A stretch of 64,000 nucleotides of DNA from JAJDNH01 sp964552395 (lineage in GTDB: Bacteria > Acidobacteriota > Thermoanaerobaculia > Thermoanaerobaculales > Sulfomarinibacteraceae): the NCBI GenBank assembly GCA_964552395.1, contig CAZKGM010000001.1, positions 269,840-333,839 of the forward strand. The letters are read 5' to 3'. This document shows positions 1-8,844 of the stretch, piece after piece. A program made the translations under genes and the position numbers. The notes below the pieces were generated by a model. It worked only from the letters and a program-made list of their open reading frames with translations, ran no database searches and was not told the origin of the DNA. Numbering within the stretch: position 1 is the first letter of the stretch; each line of letters starts with the position of its first letter.

Positions 1-643
1 CGGCATCCCACAGTGGGCGGTCGTGGAGCTCCATGTCGAGATCGAGGGTGAGGTCATCGAGGGCCTCCTTGATCAGGAATGCGGCTTGGTCGGTGGCGGC
101 GCCGGGCGGCAGCTCGACGGGGGGGCCGAACTGGACCAGGGCGCGGGCGAAGGGGCGGGCCAGCAGCATTCGATCCCAGGACCGCAGCATCCAGTACGAG
201 CGGGCGGAGAAGGAAGCCAAGATGATCGGTTTATCGAGGGCGCGGGCAAGCTCGATGATGCCGGGCTTGACCTTCCGCGCCGGGCCGCGCGGCCCGTCGA
301 CGGTGAGGGCGACCTGGTCGGCGCGGCCCTCCCGCATCCACTGGACCAGCTGGTCGAGGGCTCTTTGACCTCCCTTGCCGGTTGAGCCGCGGGCCATGCT
401 GATGCCGAGCGGAGCGAAGGACCTGGTGGCAATCTCGCCGTCGGCCGATGCCGACGCCATGCTGAGGATGCGGCGGCCGCGAACGGAGAATATAGGGCAC
501 TGCATGCGGCCATGCCAGACCGCGATCGGAGATCCCTTGAGCTCATCCAGCCACTCGAGACCACGGACCTCGAGGCGCTGCGTCGCCCGCCAGAGGCGGA
601 GGACCTGTCCGAGAACCGAGCCGGCGATCTTGGCCTTCAACAT
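1..643 (-). CDS. DUF374 / LpxL-like lysophospholipid acyltransferase, 3' end cut off by window edge
   Basis: The reading frame on the minus strand begins MLKAKIAG and is still open at base 1, so the C-terminus lies outside the window. It shows the DUF374 hallmarks: a WHGR motif near residue 43, in the place where LpxL-type enzymes carry the catalytic His, and a DGPRGP motif in the middle. The family is related to lipid A lauroyl/lysophospholipid acyltransferases and is expected on the inner membrane face. ATG 643 was chosen over the in-frame ATG 652 because a TACAAT -10-like box (656-651) lies 7 bases before 643 and would overlap an upstream start. It is transcribed divergently from the UbiA-type gene at 720. 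Acyl donor and acceptor cannot be deduced. Confidence 0.8.
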   Translation of the reverse strand, partial: MLKAKIAGSVLGQVLRLWRATQRLEVRGLEWLDELKGSPIAVWHGRMQCPIFSVRGRRILSMASASADGEIATRSFAPLGISMARGSTGKGGQRALDQLVQWMREGRADQVALTVDGPRGPARKVKPGIIELARALDKPIILASFSARSYWMLRSWDRMLLARPFARALVQFGPPVELPPGAATDQAAFLIKEALDDLTLDLDMELHDRPLWDA

Positions 644-650
644 GCGGCGC

Positions 651-656
651 ATTGTA
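651..656 (-). promoter_or_regulatory. -10-like box for a leaderless transcript of the DUF374 gene
   Basis: TACAAT on the minus strand, 7 bases upstream of ATG 643. No Shine-Dalgarno fits between them, so the mRNA probably starts at or very near the start codon. No convincing -35 was seen. Confidence 0.5.
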
Positions 657-707
657 GCGGAGGTGGGATGCGGGTCACATCGTGGGCGCTACAGTGGGCC
701 GTTCCGC

Positions 708-713
708 TACAAT
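708..713 (+). promoter_or_regulatory. -10-like box for a leaderless transcript of the UbiA-type gene
   Basis: TACAAT lies exactly 6 bases before GTG 720. The spacing leaves no room for a 5' UTR, matching the same arrangement at several other genes in the window. Confidence 0.5.
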
Positions 714-719
714 CTCACC

Positions 720-1601
720 GTGGCCCTTCACACACGTCCACTCCTACGCAGCCTGCGAGCCGAGCAGTGGCTCAAGAACGGGTTCGTGCTGGCACCGTTG
801 GTGTTTGCCGGCCGGATGACGGAGCCCGGGTCCTGGCTGCGGGGTCTCGGCGCGGTGGCTGCGTTCTGCGCGGCGGCCTCCGCGACCTACCTGATCAATG
901 ACGTGCGTGACCGGGAGGCGGATCGCAACCACCCGGTGAAACGGCTGCGTCCTATCGCGGCAGGCGAAGTCCCGGTCCCGGTGGCGGTGGCGGCGGCGCT
1001 GATTCTGCTGGTGGCGGCGGCGGCCGCGGGCGCAGTGCTCGGTACTCGCTTTCTGCTGGTGGTCGCGGGCTATGTGGCGCTCACCATGCTGTACTCGGCA
1101 GTACTCAAGGACCTGGTGTTCGTGGATGTCCTGGTGGTCTCGGCCGGGTTTGTGCTGAGGGTGGTTGGTGGGGCAGTTGCAATCGGCGTCCCAATCTCCG
1201 ACTGGCTCCTTCTGTGCGCCTATCTGTTGGCTCTCTACCTTGCCCTCGGCAAGAGGCGGGCCGAGATGGTACTGCTCGGCGCCGAGGCGGGTAACCATCG
1301 GGTGGTGCTGGGACATTACAGCCTGCCACTTGTGGACCAGGCGATCAGCGTTGTGCTTGGCGCAACAGTCGTGGCCTACAGTCTCTACACCGTGGCCCCG
1401 GATACGGTGGCCAGGGTTGGCTCTTCGGGCCTGATGGCGACGGTGCCGGTCGTCCTGTACGGCCTCCTTCGCTACCTGTACCTGCTCCACCGCCACGAGC
1501 TCGGTGGCAGCCCCACGCGGGCGCTGCTGACCGACAGGCCGCTGCTGATTTGCGTGGGGGTATGGATTGCCGTAGCTGCGGTGGTGATCGCGCGGCCATG
1601 A
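720..1601 (+). CDS. UbiA-family prenyltransferase, decaprenyl-phosphate phosphoribosyltransferase type
   Basis: A 293-residue polytopic membrane protein of the UbiA superfamily. The aspartate-rich signature N60-D61-x-x-D64 through D68, followed by HPxKRxRPIAAG, is the variant typical of decaprenylphosphoryl-5-phosphoribose synthases (DPPR synthase). These transfer phosphoribose from PRPP to a polyprenyl phosphate at the cytoplasmic membrane. About eight hydrophobic segments follow. GTG 720 is chosen because a TACAAT box sits 6 bases upstream and the protein then begins just before the conserved RAEQWLKN segment. The true acceptor lipid in this organism is unknown, and a role in arabinan synthesis should not be assumed. 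A polyprenyl diphosphate synthase that could supply the lipid lies 8 kb downstream. Confidence 0.82.
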   Translation: MALHTRPLLRSLRAEQWLKNGFVLAPLVFAGRMTEPGSWLRGLGAVAAFCAAASATYLINDVRDREADRNHPVKRLRPIAAGEVPVPVAVAAALILLVAAAAAGAVLGTRFLLVVAGYVALTMLYSAVLKDLVFVDVLVVSAGFVLRVVGGAVAIGVPISDWLLLCAYLLALYLALGKRRAEMVLLGAEAGNHRVVLGHYSLPLVDQAISVVLGATVVAYSLYTVAPDTVARVGSSGLMATVPVVLYGLLRYLYLLHRHELGGSPTRALLTDRPLLICVGVWIAVAAVVIARP

Positions 1602-1631
1602 AGCGAGTGACCAGGTTCCCGATAGATGTGG

Positions 1632-3002
1632 TCAGCCGTTTGCAATCCTGGCTGCGGCCGCCCGCGACTGGCGGACGCAGTCGTTGACCGACACACCCCG
1701 GTAGGAAGAGCCGACGAGGGTGATCCCGGCAGCGCCTGCGGCAGCCTCGGCGGTGGTCACTCGGTCGAGGTGGCCGAGGGTGTACTGAGCGATCCCGCGA
1801 GAATGGCGGACGATCCACGTCCGGTCAGGCTCGGGGTCACCACCGAGCACTGTGGTGAGGGCGACCCTGACCCGAGCCAGCAGGCCTTCATCGTCGAGAT
1901 CCAGCACCGATGGATCGCGTGCGCCTCCGAGCATCGTGCGCAGGAGAATGCTGCCCGCGGGCGCCTGGGCGGGGAAGATGTCATGGCAGTAGAGGCACCC
2001 GAGGATGCCGAGAGGCTCGCAGCCGGGTACCAGGAACCCGAAGCCGTGGACTGGGTGGCCAAAGGCCTTGTCGTCGGCGTAGGAGCTCATGACCACGGCG
2101 ATCGGCGCCGTTGGGATCTGCTCCAGGGGTGCAACGGCGGCGGGCGCGATGTCGCCGACGATGCCGGCGGCGGCGTATGCGGGGAGGGCCAGAACAACGG
2201 CTGCGGCCTCGAGGTCCAGGCCGTCTCCAACGAGGCGAAAGCCGGAAGGAGTGCGGGACAGGGTCCGCACGCGGGTGCGCAGCACCAATCTGTCACCGAG
2301 GCGGCGGGAGATGCAGTCGGGCAGCCGGCCCATGCCGTTTTCGAAGGTGGTGAGGGTACCACCCGGGCCGGCTGGGCCACCGCCGCGGCTTCCCGTCTTC
2401 CTCGACTCGCTGCGCCTGGCGAGCATGGCGCGGGTGAGCGAGCCGTGCTCAGCTTCCATGGCGGCCATCCGCGGGAAGGTGGCCGCCAGGGACAGCTGCC
2501 GCGAGTCGCCGGCGTAGACGCCGGTCACCATGGCGTCCACCAGCACCTCGGCGGCGCCCTTTCCGATGCGGCGACGGGCAAAGTCGAACACCGACTCGTC
2601 GCCCGCCGGCTTGTGGCGGCCCAGCACCTCGGCGAGGACACGCAGCCTTGCCCCGAACGGCAGCACGTCGGAGGTCAGAAAGGCGGGTGGTGACAGTGGC
2701 ACCTCACGGAGACGGCCGGTGCGCACGATGAACCGTTCGGCCGCCGCCTCGTTCGCACTCACAAGGGCATCGCCAAGCCCTTCGTGGCGCGCCAGCTCGA
2801 GGGTATCCGGGGCGTTGTCGAGGAATCCCTGCGGCCCCCACTCGAGCACGTGTCCGCTGTCGGCCTGCGAGAAGACCTTGCCGCCGGCACGCTCAGAGGC
2901 CTCGACCACACAGATGTCGCGGAGTCCATGATCGTGCTCGAGCCAGGCTGCCGTGGCCAGGCCGGCGATGCCGCCGCCGATGATCGCGATCCTTCTCCTC
3001 AC
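1632..3002 (-). CDS. hemG: protoporphyrinogen oxidase (HemG/HemY-type, FAD-dependent)
   Basis: A 456-residue flavoprotein of the amine oxidase/PPOX family that oxidises protoporphyrinogen IX (or coproporphyrinogen III) late in haem synthesis. The N-terminal Rossmann motif IGGGIAGLATA is at residues 6-16, followed by an acidic residue closing the ADP-binding fold (VVEASERAGGK). The C-terminal FAD segment (LVGSSYRGVSVNDCV) is characteristic of PPOX rather than generic amine oxidases. GTG 3002 is the preferred start: GAGGGGG precedes it at good spacing, and translation then opens directly on the dinucleotide fold. A TAAGAT box lies just further upstream. It converges on the UbiA-type gene with 30 bases between stops. 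No other haem genes are adjacent. Whether the substrate is protoporphyrinogen or coproporphyrinogen is not resolved. Confidence 0.9.
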   Translation of the reverse strand: MRRRIAIIGGGIAGLATAAWLEHDHGLRDICVVEASERAGGKVFSQADSGHVLEWGPQGFLDNAPDTLELARHEGLGDALVSANEAAAERFIVRTGRLREVPLSPPAFLTSDVLPFGARLRVLAEVLGRHKPAGDESVFDFARRRIGKGAAEVLVDAMVTGVYAGDSRQLSLAATFPRMAAMEAEHGSLTRAMLARRSESRKTGSRGGGPAGPGGTLTTFENGMGRLPDCISRRLGDRLVLRTRVRTLSRTPSGFRLVGDGLDLEAAAVVLALPAYAAAGIVGDIAPAAVAPLEQIPTAPIAVVMSSYADDKAFGHPVHGFGFLVPGCEPLGILGCLYCHDIFPAQAPAGSILLRTMLGGARDPSVLDLDDEGLLARVRVALTTVLGGDPEPDRTWIVRHSRGIAQYTLGHLDRVTTAEAAAGAAGITLVGSSYRGVSVNDCVRQSRAAAARIANG

Positions 3003-3120
3003 TCGGGCCCCCTCGGCCGGGGATCTTAGCAGTGTCTGGGAGAGTGGAGGAAACGAGGGTTGCCGAGGCGCGCGCGGTTGGCAGCTCGTGGTTGCGGCGG
3101 CAACCACGAGTCGGGCGTCA

Positions 3121-4077
3121 TCATGACTTCCCCCTTACCATCTCCTGGAGCCCATCGCCGATGAGGGCGAGCGAGATGACCAGTACAGCGATAGCGAGGC
3201 CTGGGAACGTGGCGAGCCACCAGGCGTCGGCAAGGACCTGATGCCCCTGAGCGATCAGCGATCCCCATGTGGGAGTGGAGGGTGGGATGCCGAGGCCGAG
3301 GAAGGACAGTGTCGCCTCGGCGAGGACGAGATCTCCCATGCGAAGAGCGGCGTCCTGAGACACGGGCCCAGCGAGGTTGGGGACGTAGTGCAACCCCCAG
3401 ATGCGGTACCAGGGGCTACCTGCGGTGCGGGCCGCGAGAATGAACGGACGTTGGCGCAGCGACAGAACCTGTCCTCTGACCAGGCGCGCCAGACCCATCC
3501 AGGAGCTGAACCCGAGTACCGGTACGAGGAGGGCCGGGCCGGGGCGGAAGAGAGTGACACACAGAATCAGCAGAAAGAGAATCGGAAAGGCGAGGAGGGC
3601 GTCGACGAGGCGCATCAGGATCGCGTCCGTGACCCGCCCGCCGGTGGCCGCCACGAGGCCGATACCGAGCCCGAAAACCAGGGCCACGAGCAGGCTGAGT
3701 GAGGCCACCGCGAGGGAAATCCGGCCGCCTTCCAGGCACTCGAGGAGGAGGTCGCGGCCGAAGCGGTCACTGCCAAGCCAGAAGCGGTGAGAGCTGACCG
3801 AAGAGACCTCGCCGTGCGGCAGCCTCGTTTCCCGCTTACCGGGGCCGAAGACCGTGACGAACTCGGCCGCTACCTTCACCTTCTGCGACACCAGAACCGT
3901 GCCGTCGGTCAGGCAGACGGCTGTGGCCCGGGCTGTCGGCGGCAGCAGGGCGGAGCGCGCCGGGTCGTTGCCGGGCAACGCCGGCAGCAGGAGCGGGCCC
4001 AGCGTGCAGGCGGCGACGAGAACGGCGGCGCCGCCAAGACCGGCCCTGAGCCGCCGAGGCAGCCCTCCATCGTTCAT
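3121..4077 (-). CDS. oligopeptide/dipeptide ABC transporter permease, DppC/OppC type
   Basis: A 318-residue inner-membrane permease. TM1 is followed by an extracytoplasmic insert of roughly 60 residues and then five more TM segments. The EAA-type cytoplasmic loop (AARTAGSPWYRIWGLHYVPN) contacts the ATPase, and LSFLGLGIPPSTPTWG is the classic DppC signature. Start ATG 4077 overlaps the stop of the DppB-type gene by 4 bases (ATGA), so the two permeases are translationally coupled. No ATP-binding DppD/DppF partner follows; the next gene in this direction is the PPOX gene. The ATPases must be encoded elsewhere. Confidence 0.9.
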   Translation of the reverse strand: MNDGGLPRRLRAGLGGAAVLVAACTLGPLLLPALPGNDPARSALLPPTARATAVCLTDGTVLVSQKVKVAAEFVTVFGPGKRETRLPHGEVSSVSSHRFWLGSDRFGRDLLLECLEGGRISLAVASLSLLVALVFGLGIGLVAATGGRVTDAILMRLVDALLAFPILFLLILCVTLFRPGPALLVPVLGFSSWMGLARLVRGQVLSLRQRPFILAARTAGSPWYRIWGLHYVPNLAGPVSQDAALRMGDLVLAEATLSFLGLGIPPSTPTWGSLIAQGHQVLADAWWLATFPGLAIAVLVISLALIGDGLQEMVRGKS

Positions 4078-5042
4078 TCTTGTCTCCGCGAGCGCGGGTC
4101 GGCCACCATGTAGAGCAGGTCGGCGATGAGGTTGCCGGCAATCACGGCAAGGGTCGCCAACAGGGTTGTAGCCAGGATCACGGGTACATCTCGCGCCCAC
4201 GCGGCGGTCCACATCACTCGCCCCATTCCCGGCCAGGAGAAGATCACCTCGACCACCAGCGAGCCAGAGACGAGGAATGGGAGTGACAGGCCGAAGACGG
4301 TGATCACCGGCAACAGTGCGGGACGCATGGCGTGGAGCCAGAGGATGCGCCGCCGCGAGACTCCCCGTGCCTCGGCGGCAAGGAGATAGCGGGCGGAACG
4401 GATGTCGAGGAGGGTCGAGCGCAGGTAGCGTGCAGTGCCGGCGGCGCCGATCAAGCCGAGAGTTCCCGCTGGAAGGACGAGGTGACGCAAGAGGTCGACG
4501 AACCGGGCACCTGCACCGAGGGCGGCGGCATCCACCGAGTGCATGTGGGACGACGGCAGCCACCCGAGGGTGACGGAAAACAGCAGAATGACGAGCCCGG
4601 CCAGCCAGAATGATGGCAGGCCGTAGAGACCGACGCTCGCGACGGTCGTCAGACGGTCGAGCCAGGAGTGCGGTCGCCCTGCGGCAAGAAGGGCGAGGGC
4701 CGTACCCAGTAGGAGGTCGATCAGCAGCGCCGTGCCGGCGAGCAGGACGGTGGGCGGCAAGGCTCGACCGACGACCGTTCGCACCGGCTGACGGTAGAGA
4801 AAGGAGACCCCCAGATCACCGCGCGCGAGCGAGCTCAGCCAGCGCAGATACTGAAGGTGCGGGGGGAGATCCAGGCCGTACCGCTCCCGAATCTCCTGGC
4901 GTGCCTGCGGTGTCAGCCTTGGGTTGTCGATGAGGTCCGCCACCGAGCCCGGCACAGCATGAACGACGACGAAGGTGAGAGTTGCCACCAGCCACAGGAG
5001 GGGGATGGTAGCGGCAAGGCGGCGGCCCAGTACCCGGAGCAC
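4074..5042 (-). CDS. oligopeptide/dipeptide ABC transporter permease, DppB/OppB type
   Basis: A 322-residue permease with the DppB-type layout: TM1, a long periplasmic loop containing RYGLDLP and GDLGVSF, then five TM segments. The EAA loop AAEARGVSRRRILWLHAMRP interacts with the ATPase, and FSWPGMGRVMW is the conserved C-terminal motif. It sits between the substrate-binding protein (35 bases upstream) and the DppC-type permease (4-base overlap), so the three form one operon for import of peptides or similar solutes. Specificity lies with the binding protein and cannot be predicted. Confidence 0.9.
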   Translation of the reverse strand: MLRVLGRRLAATIPLLWLVATLTFVVVHAVPGSVADLIDNPRLTPQARQEIRERYGLDLPPHLQYLRWLSSLARGDLGVSFLYRQPVRTVVGRALPPTVLLAGTALLIDLLLGTALALLAAGRPHSWLDRLTTVASVGLYGLPSFWLAGLVILLFSVTLGWLPSSHMHSVDAAALGAGARFVDLLRHLVLPAGTLGLIGAAGTARYLRSTLLDIRSARYLLAAEARGVSRRRILWLHAMRPALLPVITVFGLSLPFLVSGSLVVEVIFSWPGMGRVMWTAAWARDVPVILATTLLATLAVIAGNLIADLLYMVADPRSRRQE

Positions 5043-5077
5043 GGCTCAGCCTGCAGTGGCGGTGAACGCGAGCGCAG

Positions 5078-6712
5078 TCAGCGCGCGGGCTCTGAGACGT
5101 ACCATTCGTCGATGTTGAAGTACGGCGTGGCGTCGTTGATGACAGCGTCGCGAACGCGCACGTTGAGACCGTCCAGACGATCCCCCTCGTAAAGAAAGGT
5201 GTACGGCAGGTCGGCGGTGATCAGCGTTTGGATGCGGTCGTAGATTGGCTTGCGTGCGGCGAGAGTTGGGGTCATGCGGGCGCGCTCGATCAAGCGATCG
5301 ACCTCGGGGTTGCTGTACCCGCCCCAGTTGTAGGTTGGCTCGCCGCGTTTGGGAGAGTGCCACAGCGGTTCGAGGTCGACCTGAGTTCCTTCCCGCCAGG
5401 CGTTGACGTAGGCGTCGAACTTCCCGTGCTCCAGCTGTGACAGCATTGAGCCCCACTCGATGAAGCGTGGTGTCACCTGAACCCCGATGGTCCTCAACTG
5501 ATCCCGAATGAGCAGGCAGATGTCCTCGCGAACCTCGTTGCCGGCGTTGGTCATGATCTCGACCGTCAGTGGGTGGCCGTTGCGGTCGAGTACGCCGTCG
5601 CCGTCATGGTCCTTCCATCCAGCATCGGCCAGCAGCCGACGTGCGGTCACGGGGTCGAAGCGGGGCGCCGAGAGATTATGGTTGAAGGCCCACATCGTGG
5701 ACAGGATCGGCCCGAGAGAGGGTCGTCCGAACCCCCGCAGCTCGGTGTCGAGGATCGCGGTCCGGTTGATCGCTGCAGTCAGGGCCTGCCGAACCCTCAG
5801 GTCATTGAACGGCGCCCTGCGCAGGTTCCAGCCGACGTAGGCGTAGCTGCGGTCGGGGAAGCTGATCAGCTGGAGGCGGGGGTGACTGCGGACGTGCTCC
5901 GCCTCTCGCGGCGGAATTCCCTCCATGAAGTCGATCGCACCGGTCTTGAGCTGCGTGAGAAGGTTGCTCTGATCAGGCAGGATGCGCCAAACCATGCGGT
6001 CCAGGCGGGGATGGTCATGTCGCCAGTAGTAGGGATTGCGGTCGAGGATGAACTGTTGCTGTGGGCTGTTAGAGGCCAGCTTGAAGGGTCCGGCGCTGAG
6101 GGCGTGGGCCGCCCAGTCGGTGCGCTCCCATTGTGAGAACGGGATCTGCTCCCAGGCGTGAGCCGGGATGATCTCGCCTTCGTTGGCGTCCATGATCTGG
6201 TACGGGTAGGTGCGTGTGAAACGAAAGACGACTGTGTGTGGGTCGACTGCGTTGACCGAAGCGATGGATCCCTTGCTTTCCATGGCGCTCCAGCCCAGCT
6301 CGTCCGACGTCTGTGCCATCCACGAGAACACGACGTCTCTGGCTGTGACAGGGACCCCGTCGCTCCACCTGGCGTCCTTTCTGAGGTGGAACGTGAGAGT
6401 CAAGCCGCGGTCCGAGAACTCCCAGGAGGTTGCCAGCCCTGGCTCGAAGGTCGGGGGGTGGTCTCGGTAGTCGACCTGCTCTACGGCCAGGGTCGGGTAG
6501 AGGATCGTCAGAACGTCTTCGGAGGTTGCAGTGTCGGTGAGGTACGGATTCCAGTTTTCGACTCCGGTCAGGGTGCCGACCACCACTGAGCCGCCTTGAT
6601 GAGATCCCGTCGCTCGTACCGGCGTTGGCCGGGGGGAGGGGGTGGGGGCGGTTCCCTGACCACAGGATAGGGACGCGAGAGCGACCGCAACCAAGATGAG
6701 ATACCGACGCAT
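5078..6712 (-). CDS. extracellular solute-binding protein, family 5 (DppA/OppA type), probable lipoprotein
   Basis: A 544-residue family-5 solute-binding protein that captures peptides (or nickel, opines or sugars in relatives) in the periplasm for the adjacent permeases. The N-terminus MRRYLILVAVALASLSC has a hydrophobic core ending at Cys17. The residues before Cys are not an ideal lipobox, so lipidation is probable rather than certain. A Pro/Thr-rich linker follows. Family motifs include LTFHLRKDARWSDG, the standard SBP_bac_5 signature, and NWNPY near the mature N-terminus. ATG 6712 places a signal sequence at the start, which longer upstream starts would bury. It is first gene of its operon and divergent from purH. 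Confidence 0.88.
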   Translation of the reverse strand: MRRYLILVAVALASLSCGQGTAPTPSPRPTPVRATGSHQGGSVVVGTLTGVENWNPYLTDTATSEDVLTILYPTLAVEQVDYRDHPPTFEPGLATSWEFSDRGLTLTFHLRKDARWSDGVPVTARDVVFSWMAQTSDELGWSAMESKGSIASVNAVDPHTVVFRFTRTYPYQIMDANEGEIIPAHAWEQIPFSQWERTDWAAHALSAGPFKLASNSPQQQFILDRNPYYWRHDHPRLDRMVWRILPDQSNLLTQLKTGAIDFMEGIPPREAEHVRSHPRLQLISFPDRSYAYVGWNLRRAPFNDLRVRQALTAAINRTAILDTELRGFGRPSLGPILSTMWAFNHNLSAPRFDPVTARRLLADAGWKDHDGDGVLDRNGHPLTVEIMTNAGNEVREDICLLIRDQLRTIGVQVTPRFIEWGSMLSQLEHGKFDAYVNAWREGTQVDLEPLWHSPKRGEPTYNWGGYSNPEVDRLIERARMTPTLAARKPIYDRIQTLITADLPYTFLYEGDRLDGLNVRVRDAVINDATPYFNIDEWYVSEPAR

Positions 6713-6816
6713 GGCGACCCCCAGTTTTCGTCTTCCCCGAAGATACCAGAACAGCGACCGACGGATGGTTGTCGTTCGCGGTACAATCCGCGGACCCCGG
6801 GGGGACGGAGGTGAGA
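6713..6816. promoter_or_regulatory. divergent promoter region between the peptide transporter and purH
   Basis: A 104-base divergent spacer. On the plus strand a TACAAT box (6782-6787) lies about 29 bases before ATG 6817, and GGAGGTGAGA precedes the ATG. purH therefore has a conventional leader, unlike the leaderless genes nearby. No PurR-like operator or purine riboswitch was recognised. Confidence 0.45.
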
Positions 6817-8352
6817 ATGGACAAGGTCGCGCTGATATCGGTTTCGGACAAGAGGGACCTCGAGCGCCTTGGGCCGGGCCTGGCTCGCCTCGGGTGGACT
6901 CTGGTTTCGACCGGCGGTACTGCAAAGAGCTTGCGAGAGGCCGGCTGTCAGGTCGTCGACGTGAGTGCGCACACGGGCTCCCCAGAGGTTCTCGGTGGTC
7001 GTGTCAAGACTCTGCATCCAAAAGTATTTGCTGGAATCCTTGCAGCGCCGAGCGAGGATCATGTTGCGCAGCTGGAGATGCTCGGCGTGCCTCCGATCGA
7101 TCTCGTGGTCGTCAACCTGTATCCATTCCGCGACACCGTGGCGCGCGACGGTGTAAGTCTCGCTGAGGCGGTAGAGAAGATCGACATCGGCGGACCGAGC
7201 CTGTTGCGGGCGGCGGCGAAGAACTCCGCCCGGGTGACCGTCGTGGTCGACCCGGACGACTACGCCGAGGTGCTGGGGGAGCTTGCGGTAGGCGGGCCTT
7301 CGCCGGAGACGCGACAGCGCCTGGCGCTGAAGGCGTTTCGACATACGGCCGCCTACGACGCGGCGATCTCGGCCGCACTGCCCCGGCTGATGGGTGAGGG
7401 ACAGTGGCTGGGTGCCGCCGTCGCGGAGCGGCTGCTGGTGAGTGAGGAGGTTCCGCTGAGATACGGTGAGAACCCACACCAGTGGGGTCGCCTCCTGCGC
7501 TTGTCGCCGGCCGCCGGCCTGGCCGGAGCCACGCAGCTGCAGGGTAAAGACCTCTCCTACAACAATCTGGGCGACACCAGTGGCGCGTGGCGGCTGGTCT
7601 GGGACCTGCCCGGGCCGGGCGTGGTCGTGATCAAGCACGCCAACCCCTGCGGCGTGGGCCTCGACGAGAGCATGGAGACCGCCTTTCGCAAGGCGCGGGA
7701 AACAGACCCGATCTCTGCATTCGGCGGCGTCGTGGCGGCGAACCGCCCGGTGGATGCTGCGTTCGCCGAGGCGGTGGTCGAGCAGTTTGCCGAGGTGGTC
7801 ATCGCACCCGTCGTGGCTGCCGCTGCCAAGGAGATTTTCGCTCGCAAGAAGAACCTGCGTGTCCTGGAGGCGGCGAAGACCGCGGACGATGACGTTGTAC
7901 TGCGCTCCATGGATGGCGGTTTCCTTCTCCAGCAGGCGGACCGTGGCTGGGAAGGCGAGGAGTGGCGTCAGGTGACCGCCCGGGCGGTAACCGAGACGGA
8001 GACAGGTGCTCTCGAGCTCGCATGGCGCGTGGCCAAGCACGTGTCCTCCAATGCGATCGTTGTTGGTGTGAGGGACCGCATCCTGGGCATCGGCGCGGGC
8101 CAGATGAGCCGGGTGGATGCTGCGAGAATTGCCGTAGCCAAGGCACGCGAGATCGGGCACGCTCTCACCGGGAGTGTGGCGGCATCCGATGCTTTCTTCC
8201 CATTCCCGGATGGCATCGAGGAGCTCGCCGAGGCGGGGGTGACCGCGGTCATCCAGCCGGGAGGCTCGATTCGCGACGCCCAGGTGATCGAGGCGGCGGA
8301 CACCCTCGGCGTGGCAATGATCTTCACTGGACGTCGCCACTTCCGGCACTGA
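6817..8352 (+). CDS. purH: bifunctional AICAR formyltransferase / IMP cyclohydrolase
   Basis: A 511-residue enzyme catalysing the last two steps of IMP synthesis in the cytosol: AICAR plus 10-formyl-THF to FAICAR, then ring closure. The N-terminal MGS-like cyclohydrolase domain (residues 1 to about 190) shows ALISVSDK, STGGTAK and GRVKTLHPK. The transformylase domain shows RYGENPHQ, KDLSYNNLGD, the catalytic KHANPCG and DPISAFGG, and the C-terminus has SDAFFPFPDG and QPGGSIRD. Length is normal. A strong GGAGGTGAGA ribosome-binding site fixes the start. It stands alone rather than in a pur operon. Confidence 0.97.
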   Translation: MDKVALISVSDKRDLERLGPGLARLGWTLVSTGGTAKSLREAGCQVVDVSAHTGSPEVLGGRVKTLHPKVFAGILAAPSEDHVAQLEMLGVPPIDLVVVNLYPFRDTVARDGVSLAEAVEKIDIGGPSLLRAAAKNSARVTVVVDPDDYAEVLGELAVGGPSPETRQRLALKAFRHTAAYDAAISAALPRLMGEGQWLGAAVAERLLVSEEVPLRYGENPHQWGRLLRLSPAAGLAGATQLQGKDLSYNNLGDTSGAWRLVWDLPGPGVVVIKHANPCGVGLDESMETAFRKARETDPISAFGGVVAANRPVDAAFAEAVVEQFAEVVIAPVVAAAAKEIFARKKNLRVLEAAKTADDDVVLRSMDGGFLLQQADRGWEGEEWRQVTARAVTETETGALELAWRVAKHVSSNAIVVGVRDRILGIGAGQMSRVDAARIAVAKAREIGHALTGSVAASDAFFPFPDGIEELAEAGVTAVIQPGGSIRDAQVIEAADTLGVAMIFTGRRHFRH

Positions 8353-8432
8353 GGCCGAAGTGAGCGGTGGTACCATGAGGCGGTACCGGAAGACCCGGCG
8401 GAGATCCGCGGAGTAGCTCGAGGAGGTTGGCA

Positions 8433-8837
8433 ATGGAGGGGGAGGCAAAGCCGACAGTCGTGTTGCGGTATCGAGACGGAGAGGCGCTGCGGTGCGAGCT
8501 GGACGAGGAGTTCACCCCCGGCAATCCCTCGATCACGGTGCGGCTGCCGGACGAGAGGCTGACCACCATTTCACTCGAGGATCTGAAGGCAGTGTTCTTC
8601 CTCAAGGACCCACGCCGGCGGCAGGTCGAGCTCGACTACGGCCTGGCGCCGTCCAAAGCACCACAGGGTGCTGAGGCCACGGTCGTGTTCTTCGACGGTG
8701 AGATCATCCGTGGACGCATCGGCCGCTACTCGCTCAAGGACCTCGGCTTCTTTCTCTACCCGACCGCGACGGAAAGCAACAACGAGCGCATCTTCGTTGT
8801 CGCGACGGCCCTCAGCTCGCTGGCGCTGGAGGGCTGA
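8433..8837 (+). CDS. small uncharacterised protein with two SH3-like/beta-barrel segments (resembles DUF6982)
   Basis: A 134-residue soluble protein with no signal peptide. It looks like two related halves. The first carries RYRDGEALR followed by LEDLKAVFFLKD, and the second FFDGEIIRG followed by GFFLYP and NNERIFVV. The pattern of a DG turn, a beta strand and a conserved LKAVFF strand resembles small beta-barrel domains often annotated DUF6982; that name is from memory and unverified. ATG 8433 was chosen over TTG 8427 because AGGAGG ends 6 bases before it. It precedes a LolA-like gene by 7 bases and probably shares its transcript. Function unknown. Confidence 0.65.
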   Translation: MEGEAKPTVVLRYRDGEALRCELDEEFTPGNPSITVRLPDERLTTISLEDLKAVFFLKDPRRRQVELDYGLAPSKAPQGAEATVVFFDGEIIRGRIGRYSLKDLGFFLYPTATESNNERIFVVATALSSLALEG

Positions 8838-8844
8838 GCCGGCG

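Noticed and set aside
6568..8448. 626-codon open frame antisense to purH
   Set aside because: purH is intact with all catalytic motifs; the antisense frame shows no domain, no ribosome-binding site and His/Arg-rich composition typical of GC-rich shadow frames.
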